A DNA stretch of 64,000 nucleotides from JAJRQY01 sp965224435 (GTDB lineage: Bacteria > Actinomycetota > Acidimicrobiia > Acidimicrobiales > SZUA-35), in contig OZ245048.1 of the NCBI GenBank assembly GCA_965224435.1, forward strand, positions 620,001 through 684,000, given 5' to 3'. Below are positions 35,151 to 43,500 of this stretch, one piece after another (within the stretch, counting starts at the first letter, position 1; each line of letters opens with the position of its first letter). The translations under genes and the position numbers were made by a program. Under the pieces are notes generated by a model that was given only the letters and a program-made list of their open reading frames with translations, was not told where the DNA came from and did no database searches.

Positions 35151-37004
35151 ATGGCAGAACTTCGATCTCGCACCACGACTCACGGCCGGAACATGGCTGG
35201 TGCCCGTTCCCTGTGGCGAGCAACCGGCATGACCGATGATGACTTCGAGAAACCAATCATTGCCGTTGCTAACTCCTTCACCCAGTTCGTGCCTGGACAC
35301 GTGCATCTCAAGGACATGGGACAACTGGTTGCCCGCGAGATTGAGGCTGCGGGTGGTGTGGCCAAGGAGTTCAACACCATTGCCATCGACGATGGCATCG
35401 CCATGGGCCACAGCGGCATGCTCTACAGCCTTCCAAGTCGAGACCTGATCGCAGACTCGGTTGAGTACATGGTGAATGCCCACTGCGCCGATGCCCTGGT
35501 TTGCATCTCCAACTGCGACAAGATCACCCCCGGCATGTTGATGGCGGCATTCCGTCTCAACATCCCCGTGATCTTTGTCAGCGGTGGCCCTATGGAGGCG
35601 GGAAAGACTCGACTGGCGGGCAAGGATGTCAAGGTCGACCTGATATCAGCCATGATGTGGGCTGGCGACAGCTCAGTCACCGATGAAGACATCGCCTCGG
35701 TCGAGCGGTCGGCTTGCCCGACGTGTGGATCGTGTTCAGGCATGTTCACCGCCAACTCGATGAACTGCTTGACCGAAGCGCTCGGTTTGTCGCTTCCGGG
35801 TAATGGCACCATGTTGGCCACTCACGCCGATCGAGAGCAGCTGTTCTTGCAAGCTGGTCGCACCATTGTGGACTTGTGTACTCGCTACTACGACAAGGAC
35901 GACGACTCGGTTCTGCCCCGAAACGTTGCCCCAAAGCGGGCCTTCGAGAATGCCATGGCTCTGGATATCGCCATGGGGGGAAGCACCAACACAGTGCTGC
36001 ATCTCTTGGCTGCAGCCGAGGAAGCTGAGGTCGACTTCACCATGGCCGACATTGATGCCCTGTCTCGCAAGCTTCCCAACATTTGTAAGGTCGCTCCGTC
36101 TATCGACACTTATCACGTGGAAGATGTTCACAGGGCCGGCGGCATCATCGCCATCTTGGGTGAGCTTGACCGGGCTGGACTGATTGATTCATCTTTGCCG
36201 ACCGTTCACTCGGAGTCGATGGCTTCGGCCATTGCCCAGTGGGACATCATGGCCGATACCTGCACCAGTGAAGCCAAGACCTTCTTCCGAGCCGGTCCCG
36301 CTGGTATTCCGACCCAAACGGCCTTCAGTCAAGACACTCGGTGGGACACATTGGATGATGATCGAGCAGCGGGTTGTATCCGTTCGGTCGAGAATGCCTA
36401 TTCGGCCGAGGGTGGCCTCGCTGTCTTGTTCGGCAACCTGGCCGAGAACGGCTGCATCGTCAAGACTGCTGGCGTAGATGAGTCCATCTATTCTTTCTCG
36501 GGTCCGGCTCGGGTGTTTGAGAGCCAGGAGGCAGCGATGGAAGGTGTGCTGGATGAGTCCCGAGTCAATGCTGGCGATGTCGTCGTTGTTCGTTACGAGG
36601 GGCCCAAGGGTGGACCCGGGATGCAGGAAATGCTGTATCCAACCACCTACATCAAGAGCCGTGGTCTTGGCAAAGAGTGTGCCCTGCTCACCGATGGTCG
36701 TTTCTCTGGGGGAACCGCAGGGCTATCGATTGGTCACGCCTCACCGGAAGCAGCTGCGGGTGGAGCCATCGGCTTGGTTCAAGAGGGTGACATCATTGAG
36801 ATCGACATCCCGAACCGCGCCATCAACCTGAATGTTTCCGAAGATGAGTTGGCGACTCGTCGGGTCGCCGAGGACGCCAAGGGTGCAAGTGGTTGGAAAG
36901 CGACTGGACGGGACCGGGTCGTGAGCCAGGCCCTGCTCGCTTACGCCGCCATGACCACCAGTGCTGACCGCGGAGCGGTTCGAGACATCAGCCAGATTCA
37001 ATAG
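35151..37004 (+). CDS. ilvD: Dihydroxy-acid dehydratase IlvD
   Basis: The 617-residue protein has the exact length and motifs of the IlvD/Edd family: CISNCDKITPGMLMA with an iron-sulfur Cys and the metal-binding Lys, CPTCGSCSGMFTANSMNCLTEAL with the next cysteines, and TDGRFSGGTAGLSIGHASPEA near the C-terminus. It dehydrates the dihydroxy acids made by IlvC on the way to valine, leucine and isoleucine. It is about 25 kb from ilvBNC and has no visible leader-peptide attenuator, so it should be controlled differently. Confidence 0.97.
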   Translation: MAELRSRTTTHGRNMAGARSLWRATGMTDDDFEKPIIAVANSFTQFVPGHVHLKDMGQLVAREIEAAGGVAKEFNTIAIDDGIAMGHSGMLYSLPSRDLIADSVEYMVNAHCADALVCISNCDKITPGMLMAAFRLNIPVIFVSGGPMEAGKTRLAGKDVKVDLISAMMWAGDSSVTDEDIASVERSACPTCGSCSGMFTANSMNCLTEALGLSLPGNGTMLATHADREQLFLQAGRTIVDLCTRYYDKDDDSVLPRNVAPKRAFENAMALDIAMGGSTNTVLHLLAAAEEAEVDFTMADIDALSRKLPNICKVAPSIDTYHVEDVHRAGGIIAILGELDRAGLIDSSLPTVHSESMASAIAQWDIMADTCTSEAKTFFRAGPAGIPTQTAFSQDTRWDTLDDDRAAGCIRSVENAYSAEGGLAVLFGNLAENGCIVKTAGVDESIYSFSGPARVFESQEAAMEGVLDESRVNAGDVVVVRYEGPKGGPGMQEMLYPTTYIKSRGLGKECALLTDGRFSGGTAGLSIGHASPEAAAGGAIGLVQEGDIIEIDIPNRAINLNVSEDELATRRVAEDAKGASGWKATGRDRVVSQALLAYAAMTTSADRGAVRDISQIQ

Positions 37005-37058
37005 TTCGGATCTGAGAGACGCGTCTGATAGCTCGAGTCGATCCCTCAGTTCCAACTT

Positions 37059-37104
37059 CCCCCAGAGACCTCCTCAGCGGGCGAACCGAGGAGATCAATG
37101 GGGG
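37059..37104. terminator. Nested inverted repeat between convergent genes
   Basis: CCCCCA 37059-37064 pairs with TGGGGG 37099-37104, and inside it CTCCTC 37070-37075 pairs with GAGGAG 37088-37093. It sits between ilvD and the convergent lipoprotein gene. There is no T tract, so a terminator role is only suggested. Confidence 0.35.
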
Positions 37105-37146
37105 CGATGGCTTGACGGCGGCGCTGAACTGGACTGCGCTTGTTCG

Positions 37147-37860
37147 TTACCGAGTCTCGCCGGTACCCGTTGCGGACGAGTCGCCGACCGCAGTCAGCAT
37201 GACCGATCCGTTCGAGTCGACGTCACCGGCAAGAACCTGAGTGTCTGAGGGAGCGTCGCTTTCGCCACGTCCTTCTGGTTCAACAGTAATAAAGATCGAG
37301 GTGGCGTTTTCCATGATGTACAGGTGATCTTGCCCATCATTGATGGCGATCGAGCCGTTTTCGACGTCGAATGCGCCTCCAGCGACCGGATCTGAGTCGA
37401 CAACAGACCAAACCTGGTAGTCGTTACCGCTTCCTGCTGGATCGAGATCGCTGAGCTCGAGGTGAAGCACATGGACTCCTTCTTCCATCGCCATGGCATC
37501 GTCGGACATTGCGTCTTCGTCTTCCATGGCGTCGTCGGACATTGCGTCTTCGTCTTCCATGGCATCGTCGTCGTCCATGGCGTCGTCGTCTTCCATCGCG
37601 TCGTCGTCGGACATCGCGTCGTCGTCGGACATCGCGTCGTCGTCGGACATGGCGTCGTCTTCCATCGCGTCGTCGTCGGACATCGCGTCGTCGTCGGACA
37701 TCGCGTCGTCGTCGGACATGGCGTCGTCCTCCATCGCGACTTCGGTCGTTGGAGCGGCTGCTGGCTCCTGAGCTGCTGAGTCGCTGCTCGAACCGCACGC
37801 GGCCGCCGTCATGGTCAGACCGGCGATCAAGGCCATTGCTTTCATCCATTGGGTATTCAC
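37147..37860 (-). CDS. Lipoprotein with Asp/Met repeats and anti-sigma-K-like outer domain
   Basis: From GTG 37860 the protein is 237 residues. It has a signal peptide with TAAAC (Cys22 acylated), then about fourteen DAM steps (SDDDAM, EDDAM, EDEDAM; residues 44-123), then a domain that resembles the extracellular part of anti-sigma-K factors (NDYQVWSVVDSDPVAGGAF and ITVEPEGRGESDAPSD). The N-terminal sigma-binding part and membrane helix of RskA are absent, so it is a surface protein rather than a regulator of that kind. The stretch is very acidic and could bind divalent cations. AGAGG lies 7-8 nt before the GTG. Confidence 0.72.
   Translation of the reverse strand: MNTQWMKAMALIAGLTMTAAACGSSSDSAAQEPAAAPTTEVAMEDDAMSDDDAMSDDDAMSDDDAMEDDAMSDDDAMSDDDAMSDDDAMEDDDAMDDDDAMEDEDAMSDDAMEDEDAMSDDAMAMEEGVHVLHLELSDLDPAGSGNDYQVWSVVDSDPVAGGAFDVENGSIAINDGQDHLYIMENATSIFITVEPEGRGESDAPSDTQVLAGDVDSNGSVMLTAVGDSSATGTGETR
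37492..37731. repeat. Low-complexity DNA repeat encoding the DAM units
   Basis: On the plus strand it reads as repeated catcgcgtcgtcgtcgga-type units of 15 and 18 bp, some of them identical in series. It is prone to slippage, so the copy number may vary between strains. Confidence 0.9.
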
Positions 37861-37992
37861 GGTGTTACCTCTTCGAGTTGTTGGGATACCTGAATCCAAT
37901 CGGCGGCGACCCAAGAACTTGTGGAAATGGGGGTGGGGTTCAGCTCATCTTCAGACCTCTGAACATTCAAGAAACTCGGCACACTGTTGCTC

Positions 37993-39288
37993 ATGAGTCG
38001 ACAAATCAAGTCAGTAGCCGTGCTCGGGTGCGGAACCATGGGATCAGGTATTGCTGCGGTCAGTGCCGCCGCCGGCTGCAAGGTCCTGATGCTTGACATG
38101 ACCGCAGAAGCGGTAGAACGAGGCCTGCAGGCAGTGAAGGAAGAACACCGCCACCTGATCCAGATCGGAACCTTTGAGAACGACCTAGCGCAGATTGCGG
38201 ACTACGACTGGATCTGTGAAGCCATCGTTGAAGATCTCGCGACCAAGCAGGAACTGTTTGCCAAGGTCGAACCGCTACGCAAGAACGGCTCCGTCATCAG
38301 TTCCAACACCTCGGGTATTCCTCTGCGAGACATCTCCGAAGGCATGCCCACACGTTTCCGACAAGATGTGGCCATCACCCACTTCTTCAATCCAGTTCAG
38401 GTCATGAGGCTGTTTGAGTTGGTTCCCGGCCAAGACACCACTGACGATGTTGTGGAAGCATTCACAGACTTCGGCGCCAATGAGCTTGGCAAAGGAGTGG
38501 TCAACGCCAAGGACACGGTGAACTTCATTGGCAACCGGATTGGCTGCTTCCTCATGCTCAGCGGGCTGCATCTGGCCAAGCCATTCCTGTTGGAAGGAAT
38601 GAAGCAGGAATCGATCGATGCGGTTCTTGGCAAGCCGGTGGGTCTGCCACCGACTGGACTCTATGGCTTGATCGATCTGATCGGCCTGGACATCATGGAC
38701 CTGGTGGGCAAGAACCTGCTGACCAATCTGCCCGAAGGTGACATCGGGTTGGCTTACACCTCGTTCCCCGATGTTGAGCAGAGCATGCTTGACCGTGGTC
38801 AGCTCGGTCGTAAGTCCAGGGCAGCCGGTGGTTTTGGTCGGGTTCAGAAGTTGGATGATGGCTCGAAGAAGAAAGAGACGTTCGACCTGTTGGACGAAGA
38901 ATGGCGCGATGCGCTTGCCCCGCAGCTGGTCTCGGTGCTGTCCGATCTTGGCGCCATCATGTTTGAGGAGACCATGGAGGGGGAGCTGGCCTGGCAGGTC
39001 ATTGGCGGCACCCTACGATATGCCGCCGATCTCATTCCGGAGATCAGTGATGATGTGGTCAATATTGACCGGGCAATCCGTTGGGGATTCGCCTGGGTGA
39101 AGGGTCCGTTTGAGTTGCTGGACGCTGTTGGTCCCCTACGGGTGATTGAGAAGATCGAAGACGAGGGCGGCGAGATCCCCGCCATGTTGCGGGTCCTGCG
39201 AGATGCGGGCGAAAGCAGTTTCTATCGGGCCGATGGAACTGAGTTCCTTGGCCTCGACGGTCAATGGCATCCAGTGCCTCCGGTGTGA
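37993..39288 (+). CDS. 3-hydroxyacyl-CoA dehydrogenase
   Basis: From ATG 37993 the protein is 431 residues. It has a Rossmann NAD site (VAVLGCGTMGSGIAAVSAAAG), SSNTSGIPL with catalytic Ser region, and ITHFFNPVQVMRLFELVPG with the catalytic His, then the C-terminal helical domains duplicated as in long dehydrogenases. There is no crotonase domain, unlike FadJ/FadB. It oxidises 3-hydroxyacyl-CoA in fatty acid or related degradation. CACACT lies 7 nt before the ATG. No other beta-oxidation gene is adjacent. Confidence 0.92.
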   Translation: MSRQIKSVAVLGCGTMGSGIAAVSAAAGCKVLMLDMTAEAVERGLQAVKEEHRHLIQIGTFENDLAQIADYDWICEAIVEDLATKQELFAKVEPLRKNGSVISSNTSGIPLRDISEGMPTRFRQDVAITHFFNPVQVMRLFELVPGQDTTDDVVEAFTDFGANELGKGVVNAKDTVNFIGNRIGCFLMLSGLHLAKPFLLEGMKQESIDAVLGKPVGLPPTGLYGLIDLIGLDIMDLVGKNLLTNLPEGDIGLAYTSFPDVEQSMLDRGQLGRKSRAAGGFGRVQKLDDGSKKKETFDLLDEEWRDALAPQLVSVLSDLGAIMFEETMEGELAWQVIGGTLRYAADLIPEISDDVVNIDRAIRWGFAWVKGPFELLDAVGPLRVIEKIEDEGGEIPAMLRVLRDAGESSFYRADGTEFLGLDGQWHPVPPV

Positions 39289-39377
39289 GCGCCTAGTCTT
39301 CGGCCGCCGTCTCGGACTCGATGTAGGGCAAGTAGTCGTCCGGTTCTGCATCGGATACGGGATGCAACTCTCTCCGA

Positions 39378-41336
39378 TTAGCCAGGGATGAGGTTCATGG
39401 TCAAACTGCTCGGCGTGTTGTCTGCATCGAAGCCAGTATGGATCTCCTGCGCCCCGGTGGTGATCACCCGCACTACGAGTCTGCGGCCGTTTCCAAAAGT
39501 GTGATCCACGCCCCCGAAGTCTATGGAGATGAGCTGGAAGCCTTGGTCAATCGTCGACGAGACCGATCCACTCTGGGTCGCAAGATTGGTGCATCCGGAG
39601 TAGATCACGTTGCAATCGCTCAGAGCGAAGTGGATGTCTGACGACGACCCTCCGTTCGGTATGGCTGCATAGAACGTGAGTTGTACATTCCCGTCCAGAT
39701 GGTCGCCGCTAGCGGTGACGCCAAATCGCTGGATGGCTTCTGTAGAACCTTCGTTCCACTGCGAGGCCGTGGGATCCAACGACAAGCCAGCGATGCTGTC
39801 CTCGTCCGTATCGAAGTTTGGTAGTACCGCATCGTCGGGTCCATCGGAGTCGATGGTCTTGAAGAGCCGTCGTTCGGTTGCACCGCTGCCAGGGTTCTTC
39901 AAGAAGTAGGTCGACCCGGTGGCGATCGTGGTTGTTGTTGTTGGCGCTGTCGTGGTGGTTGTAGTGGTTGGCACCGTGGTGGCTGGAATCGTGGTTGTAG
40001 TCGTTGGCGATGTAGTGGTTGGCGTTGTCGTGGTTGTAGTGATCGACGTTGAGTTGGTTGTACTGGTGGTAGGTGTGCCCGAAGTCGAGCTGCTAGTTGA
40101 GGGGGCCGTGGTCGGGGCAGAGCCAGTGTCGCCGGTCGTAGGTGTCGTGTTCGGCAGAGTTGTCGTCGTCAGAATGGTCGTCGCCGAGGTCTCTGCCAGT
40201 TCAGTCGTTGTGACGAAAGCCAGGGGCTGCTCAAGCGGCTGTGGCGGCGCAGTGGTCACAACACTGGCGGCAGCAATAACTGCCCCAGTAGCTGCGACTA
40301 CCGGCGTTTGCACGACGGCAGTACCGATCTGACCTACAGGAAGGTCACTGAGCCAAGCAAGTGGCCCGAAGGTCCAGCGTCGACCCAGAGAAACATTCAG
40401 GAATGCGCGTACGACCTCGGGATCGAATTGGGTGCCAGCGCACCGAACTAGCTCTTGGCGGGCAGCCTCGACTGACAATGCCTCCTTGTAGGACCGCTTC
40501 GCCGTGATGACGTCATAGGCATCGGCGACAGCGGTGATTCGCCCGGCCAATGAGATATCCGTTCCCGCCAGGCCCAGTGGGTACCCAGAACCATCCCAGC
40601 GTTCGTGGTGCTCGCTCGCCGCCAGCACCCAGTCGCCTAGCCACCCCGACAGTGGCTCAAGGAAGGCGACGCCAGCAGCTGGGTGCCCCTTGAGTACACG
40701 CCACTCGTCATCGGTGAGTGCTTCCTCCTTACTCAAGATTTGGGAGGGGACCGTGAGCTTGCCCATGTCGTGTAGAAGAACACCCCACGCCAATCGAAGT
40801 CGGTCTTTCTGAGAGAGTCCCATCTCCTCTGCAATGAGGTCGGCATTGGCCCGAACTCGTTCGGCATGTCCTCTGGTGAGACGATCGTGACCGCTCAACA
40901 GCGAGACCAACTGGAGGGCGTGAGCTGCCGCTTCGTTTTCGTCGGAGCCGAGGCCACGAGTCTTGATTTCCTGGACCCGCTTGTTGAGCTGGCGAACACT
41001 GCCGGAACGCAGTGCGATTCCGAAACGCGATGGGGCCTGGTCGGGGAAGACCATGCTGAGGTCGAAAAGGGTGGCCAATGGAAGCAGGCGGCGCGATGCC
41101 TTGTCGACGAGGATGGAGGTCGCCGCGCCGATTGGAGCTGCTTGCACAACCCAAATGACCAGGCCGATTCTTCCTGGTGGCCGGTGTAGGAGGTCGCCGA
41201 CCAGACGCAGGAGTGCAATGGAAGCAAAAAGAGGGATCAGAAAGGCCATGGAGCGGACAAGGAAAGCTAAGGCTCTCCGGCCGCGCCATACCTGTTCTTG
41301 TCGTTCGGTTGCTCCCCGAGTTGGACCGGTATTCAC
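39378..41336 (-). CDS. Membrane HD-GYP protein with Thr-rich stalk and beta-rich ectodomain
   Basis: The 652-residue protein has membrane helices at about 24-46 and 56-78 and a shared segment FDLSMVFPDQAPSRF. A full HD-GYP domain (about 135-320) follows, with His157, His189-Asp190 in LLHDMGK and HHERWDGSGYP at 243-253. A further hydrophobic helix (336-361) leads to a Thr-rich stalk (376-474) and a C-terminal domain of about 175 residues (YFLKNPGSGATERRLF onwards, two Cys). HD-GYP domains usually degrade cyclic-di-GMP. By topology the catalytic part is inside and the last domain outside. It is the third of three paralogues on the same strand. Confidence 0.88.
   Translation of the reverse strand: MNTGPTRGATERQEQVWRGRRALAFLVRSMAFLIPLFASIALLRLVGDLLHRPPGRIGLVIWVVQAAPIGAATSILVDKASRRLLPLATLFDLSMVFPDQAPSRFGIALRSGSVRQLNKRVQEIKTRGLGSDENEAAAHALQLVSLLSGHDRLTRGHAERVRANADLIAEEMGLSQKDRLRLAWGVLLHDMGKLTVPSQILSKEEALTDDEWRVLKGHPAAGVAFLEPLSGWLGDWVLAASEHHERWDGSGYPLGLAGTDISLAGRITAVADAYDVITAKRSYKEALSVEAARQELVRCAGTQFDPEVVRAFLNVSLGRRWTFGPLAWLSDLPVGQIGTAVVQTPVVAATGAVIAAASVVTTAPPQPLEQPLAFVTTTELAETSATTILTTTTLPNTTPTTGDTGSAPTTAPSTSSSTSGTPTTSTTNSTSITTTTTTPTTTSPTTTTTIPATTVPTTTTTTTAPTTTTTIATGSTYFLKNPGSGATERRLFKTIDSDGPDDAVLPNFDTDEDSIAGLSLDPTASQWNEGSTEAIQRFGVTASGDHLDGNVQLTFYAAIPNGGSSSDIHFALSDCNVIYSGCTNLATQSGSVSSTIDQGFQLISIDFGGVDHTFGNGRRLVVRVITTGAQEIHTGFDADNTPSSLTMNLIPG
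39900..40215. repeat. Low-complexity Thr-codon tract (stalk of first HD-GYP protein)
   Basis: On the minus strand the segment is a run of ACx codons with interspersed Pro, Ser and Ile codons. The plus strand shows only an apparent Val-rich frame, which is a shadow. Confidence 0.85.
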
Positions 41337-41541
41337 GTCTGTTTTATCGGCTGCGTGGGAATCAGAATGAGCACGCTGGGTGAATCAGCCCCTGTCGAGA
41401 TCCGAGCGAGCTGACGGTCTCCGGCTGTTTGCCTAGGTCAAGATTTAGGCAGTGAACGCCTCAGAAAGCTTCCCAGTTGGCGAGCTCGAGCAGATTGGCA
41501 GCGGACGGCTTCCTCTTCTTACCAATCGCTGGTCGGGCCAG

Positions 41542-43401
41542 TTAATCAAACTCAATGACGGTAGCGATGAGATCAGCACCCGGGCGCCAACCGCCGTCGA
41601 TGTAAACCCAGGACCCAGAACTCCAACTGTCGTCCCAATGACCGTCGGGGGTCACCATCGCCCCGAAGTTTTGCGGCGTGCCGCCACCTCCGTTTGATGG
41701 CTCACCACCCTGGTTTGCATCGGGAGGTAACCAGTTGGCGTAGGCAAACGGCTCCCCGGTAAGCCACTCGAACGTGCCCTCCACCGCTACGTCGGTAAAG
41801 CCGAGCCAAACTGCTCGGTCACCGCCAAAGCTCGCAGCGATGAACGCATTTTCGGCCGCATTGTTGATGGTTACGAGGTGACCACCCATGGCAATGGCTT
41901 CCGCTTCGGCTTGCTCCCAGGTCTGGCCCGGTGTGCCCGCGACATAGGTGTGGCCGTTGAAAGCAATTCCCCCTTGGACGGTGGTGGTGGTTGCCACGGT
42001 CGTTGTGGTGGTCGGAATTGTGGTGGTTGTGGGTGGTGGTAGCGCGGTGGTCGTCGTCGTTGGTGATGTTGTCGTCGTAGAGCGTGTCGTTGTTGTCGTG
42101 GAGCGCCGCCGCGTGGTGCTAGTCGAAGCCTTCGTCGTACTCGTCTGACCGGTGGTGGTAACGGTCGTGATGGTTGTTGAGGGGATCGTGGATGTCGTGG
42201 TGACAAGACGAACATCGACCGTTGTCGTCGTGGTTTCAGTTGTAATAGAACTTGTTGGCGCCGTCGTGGTGGACACGAAGGCCAACTGTTCTTCAGGTTG
42301 TTCCACTATTGGCGGTGAGGTGGCGATGCTGGCCGCGGCGACGACCGCTCCAGTGGCGGCGATGACGGGTGTTTGGATGACAGCAGTGCCAATTTGGCCA
42401 ATAGGGATGTCGCTGAGCCAGGCCAACGGTCCGAACGTCCAGCGTCGACCAAGGGAGACATTGAGGAAGGCACGTACAACATCGGGATCGAATTGGGAAC
42501 CAGCGCAATCGACAAGTTCTTGTCGTGCTGCTTCGACCGACATCGCTTCCTTGTAGGAACGTTTGGCCGTGATGACGTCATAAGCATCGGCCACGGCGGT
42601 GATACGCCCGGCCAGCGAGATTTCTGTTCCGGAGAGACCCAGGGGATAGCCATTGCCGTCCCAGCGTTCATGGTGCTCGCTGGCGGCCAGCGACCAGTCG
42701 CCGAGCCAGTCTGCGAGTGGTTCAAGGAAGGTGACGCCAGCGACTGGGTGATCTTTGAGTTGTTCCCACTCGTCGGTTGTCAGTGCTTCCTTCTTGTTGA
42801 GTATCTCTATTGGGACGGTGAGCTTGCCCATGTCGTGGAGCAGGACGCCCCAAGCAAGACGGAGTCGGTCGCTCTCAGACAGCCCCATTTCTTCAGCGAT
42901 GAGGTCGGCATTGGCCCTGACTCGTTCGGCGTGGCCGCGGGTGAGGCGATCGTGATGACTGAGCAGCGTGACGAGTTCGAGGGCATGGGTCGCTGCTTGG
43001 TTTGCATCCGACCCGAGTCCGTCGACTTCTATCTCATCGAGGCGTTTCTCGAGCTGGCGCACACTGCCTGCTCTGAGGGCGAGACGGAATCGAGAGGGTG
43101 CTTGGTCGGGGAAGACCATGCTGAGGTCGAAGAGTGCGGCCAGTGGCAGGAGTCGCCGGGTTGCTTTGTCGACGAGGATGGAGATTGTCGCCCCGATCGT
43201 GGCGGCTTGGAGGATCCAGATGAGGAGTCCGGTCTTACCTGGTGGGCGATAGAGCAAGTCGCCGACGAGTCGGAGAATGGCAATGGACACCCCGAGAGGG
43301 ATAAGGAATGCGAGGGCGCGGATCAGGAGGGCAATACCTCTACGGCTATGCCAGGATCCCTTTCCCGATTCTGTCGCCCCGCGGGTTGGCTCACTACTCA
43401 C
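41542..43401 (-). CDS. Membrane HD-GYP protein with extracellular C-type lectin domain
   Basis: The 619-residue protein shares its first 360 residues with the neighbour: two membrane helices, FDLSMVFPDQAPSRF, HD-GYP with LLHDMGK (189-193) and HHERWDGNGYP (243-253), and a third membrane segment. After a Thr/Pro stalk (about 375-475) the last 143 residues are a C-type-lectin-like domain: TWEQAEAEAIAMGGHLVTI, WLGFTD, FEWLTGEPFAYANW, GEPSN and GHWDD. It has no cysteine, as in many bacterial lectin-like domains. It looks like a receptor that could couple a surface ligand to cyclic dinucleotide breakdown; this is inference. Confidence 0.9.
   Translation of the reverse strand: MSSEPTRGATESGKGSWHSRRGIALLIRALAFLIPLGVSIAILRLVGDLLYRPPGKTGLLIWILQAATIGATISILVDKATRRLLPLAALFDLSMVFPDQAPSRFRLALRAGSVRQLEKRLDEIEVDGLGSDANQAATHALELVTLLSHHDRLTRGHAERVRANADLIAEEMGLSESDRLRLAWGVLLHDMGKLTVPIEILNKKEALTTDEWEQLKDHPVAGVTFLEPLADWLGDWSLAASEHHERWDGNGYPLGLSGTEISLAGRITAVADAYDVITAKRSYKEAMSVEAARQELVDCAGSQFDPDVVRAFLNVSLGRRWTFGPLAWLSDIPIGQIGTAVIQTPVIAATGAVVAAASIATSPPIVEQPEEQLAFVSTTTAPTSSITTETTTTTVDVRLVTTTSTIPSTTITTVTTTGQTSTTKASTSTTRRRSTTTTTRSTTTTSPTTTTTALPPPTTTTIPTTTTTVATTTTVQGGIAFNGHTYVAGTPGQTWEQAEAEAIAMGGHLVTINNAAENAFIAASFGGDRAVWLGFTDVAVEGTFEWLTGEPFAYANWLPPDANQGGEPSNGGGGTPQNFGAMVTPDGHWDDSWSSGSWVYIDGGWRPGADLIATVIEFD
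41965..42285. repeat. Low-complexity Thr-codon tract (stalk of lectin HD-GYP protein)
   Basis: Read on the minus strand, this is a Thr-rich tract with Pro, Ser and a few Arg codons between the third membrane helix and the lectin domain. Confidence 0.85.
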
Positions 43402-43500
43402 ACGTTATAGATCGGCCTAGATCGCATGAAGATTAGAGTCTCGGAGTAGTGGTGACGAACTGAGCAGCTACGCCTGGGCCCGGGAAAATAGGCGTCAATC

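Noticed and set aside
34497..35483. 328-codon version of the YjdF-like gene, and similar extensions of the 22768, 20793, 47221 and 49607 genes
   Set aside because: The extra N-terminal parts overlap divergent or upstream genes, or precede signal peptides and known domain starts.
37509..38096. Arg/Ser-rich frame opposite and alongside the Asp/Met-repeat gene
   Set aside because: It is the antisense of the GAC/GAT-rich repeat; the minus frame has a signal peptide, lipobox and recognisable domain.
39293..39377. Short minus-strand frame ending DAEPDDYLPYIESETAAED before the first HD-GYP gene
   Set aside because: Its acidic end looks protein-like, but there is no good start codon or ribosome binding site and only about 24 codons.
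39919..40332. Val-rich plus-strand frame resembling a membrane protein, with similar ones near 41948 and 43538
   Set aside because: They are the reverse reading of Thr-codon tracts (ACx read as GTx) in the HD-GYP stalks.
42373..43410. A 345-codon open frame on the plus strand
   Set aside because: It lies wholly opposite the lectin-type HD-GYP gene, whose minus-strand frame has clear catalytic motifs. Long antisense frames are common in GC-rich genes.
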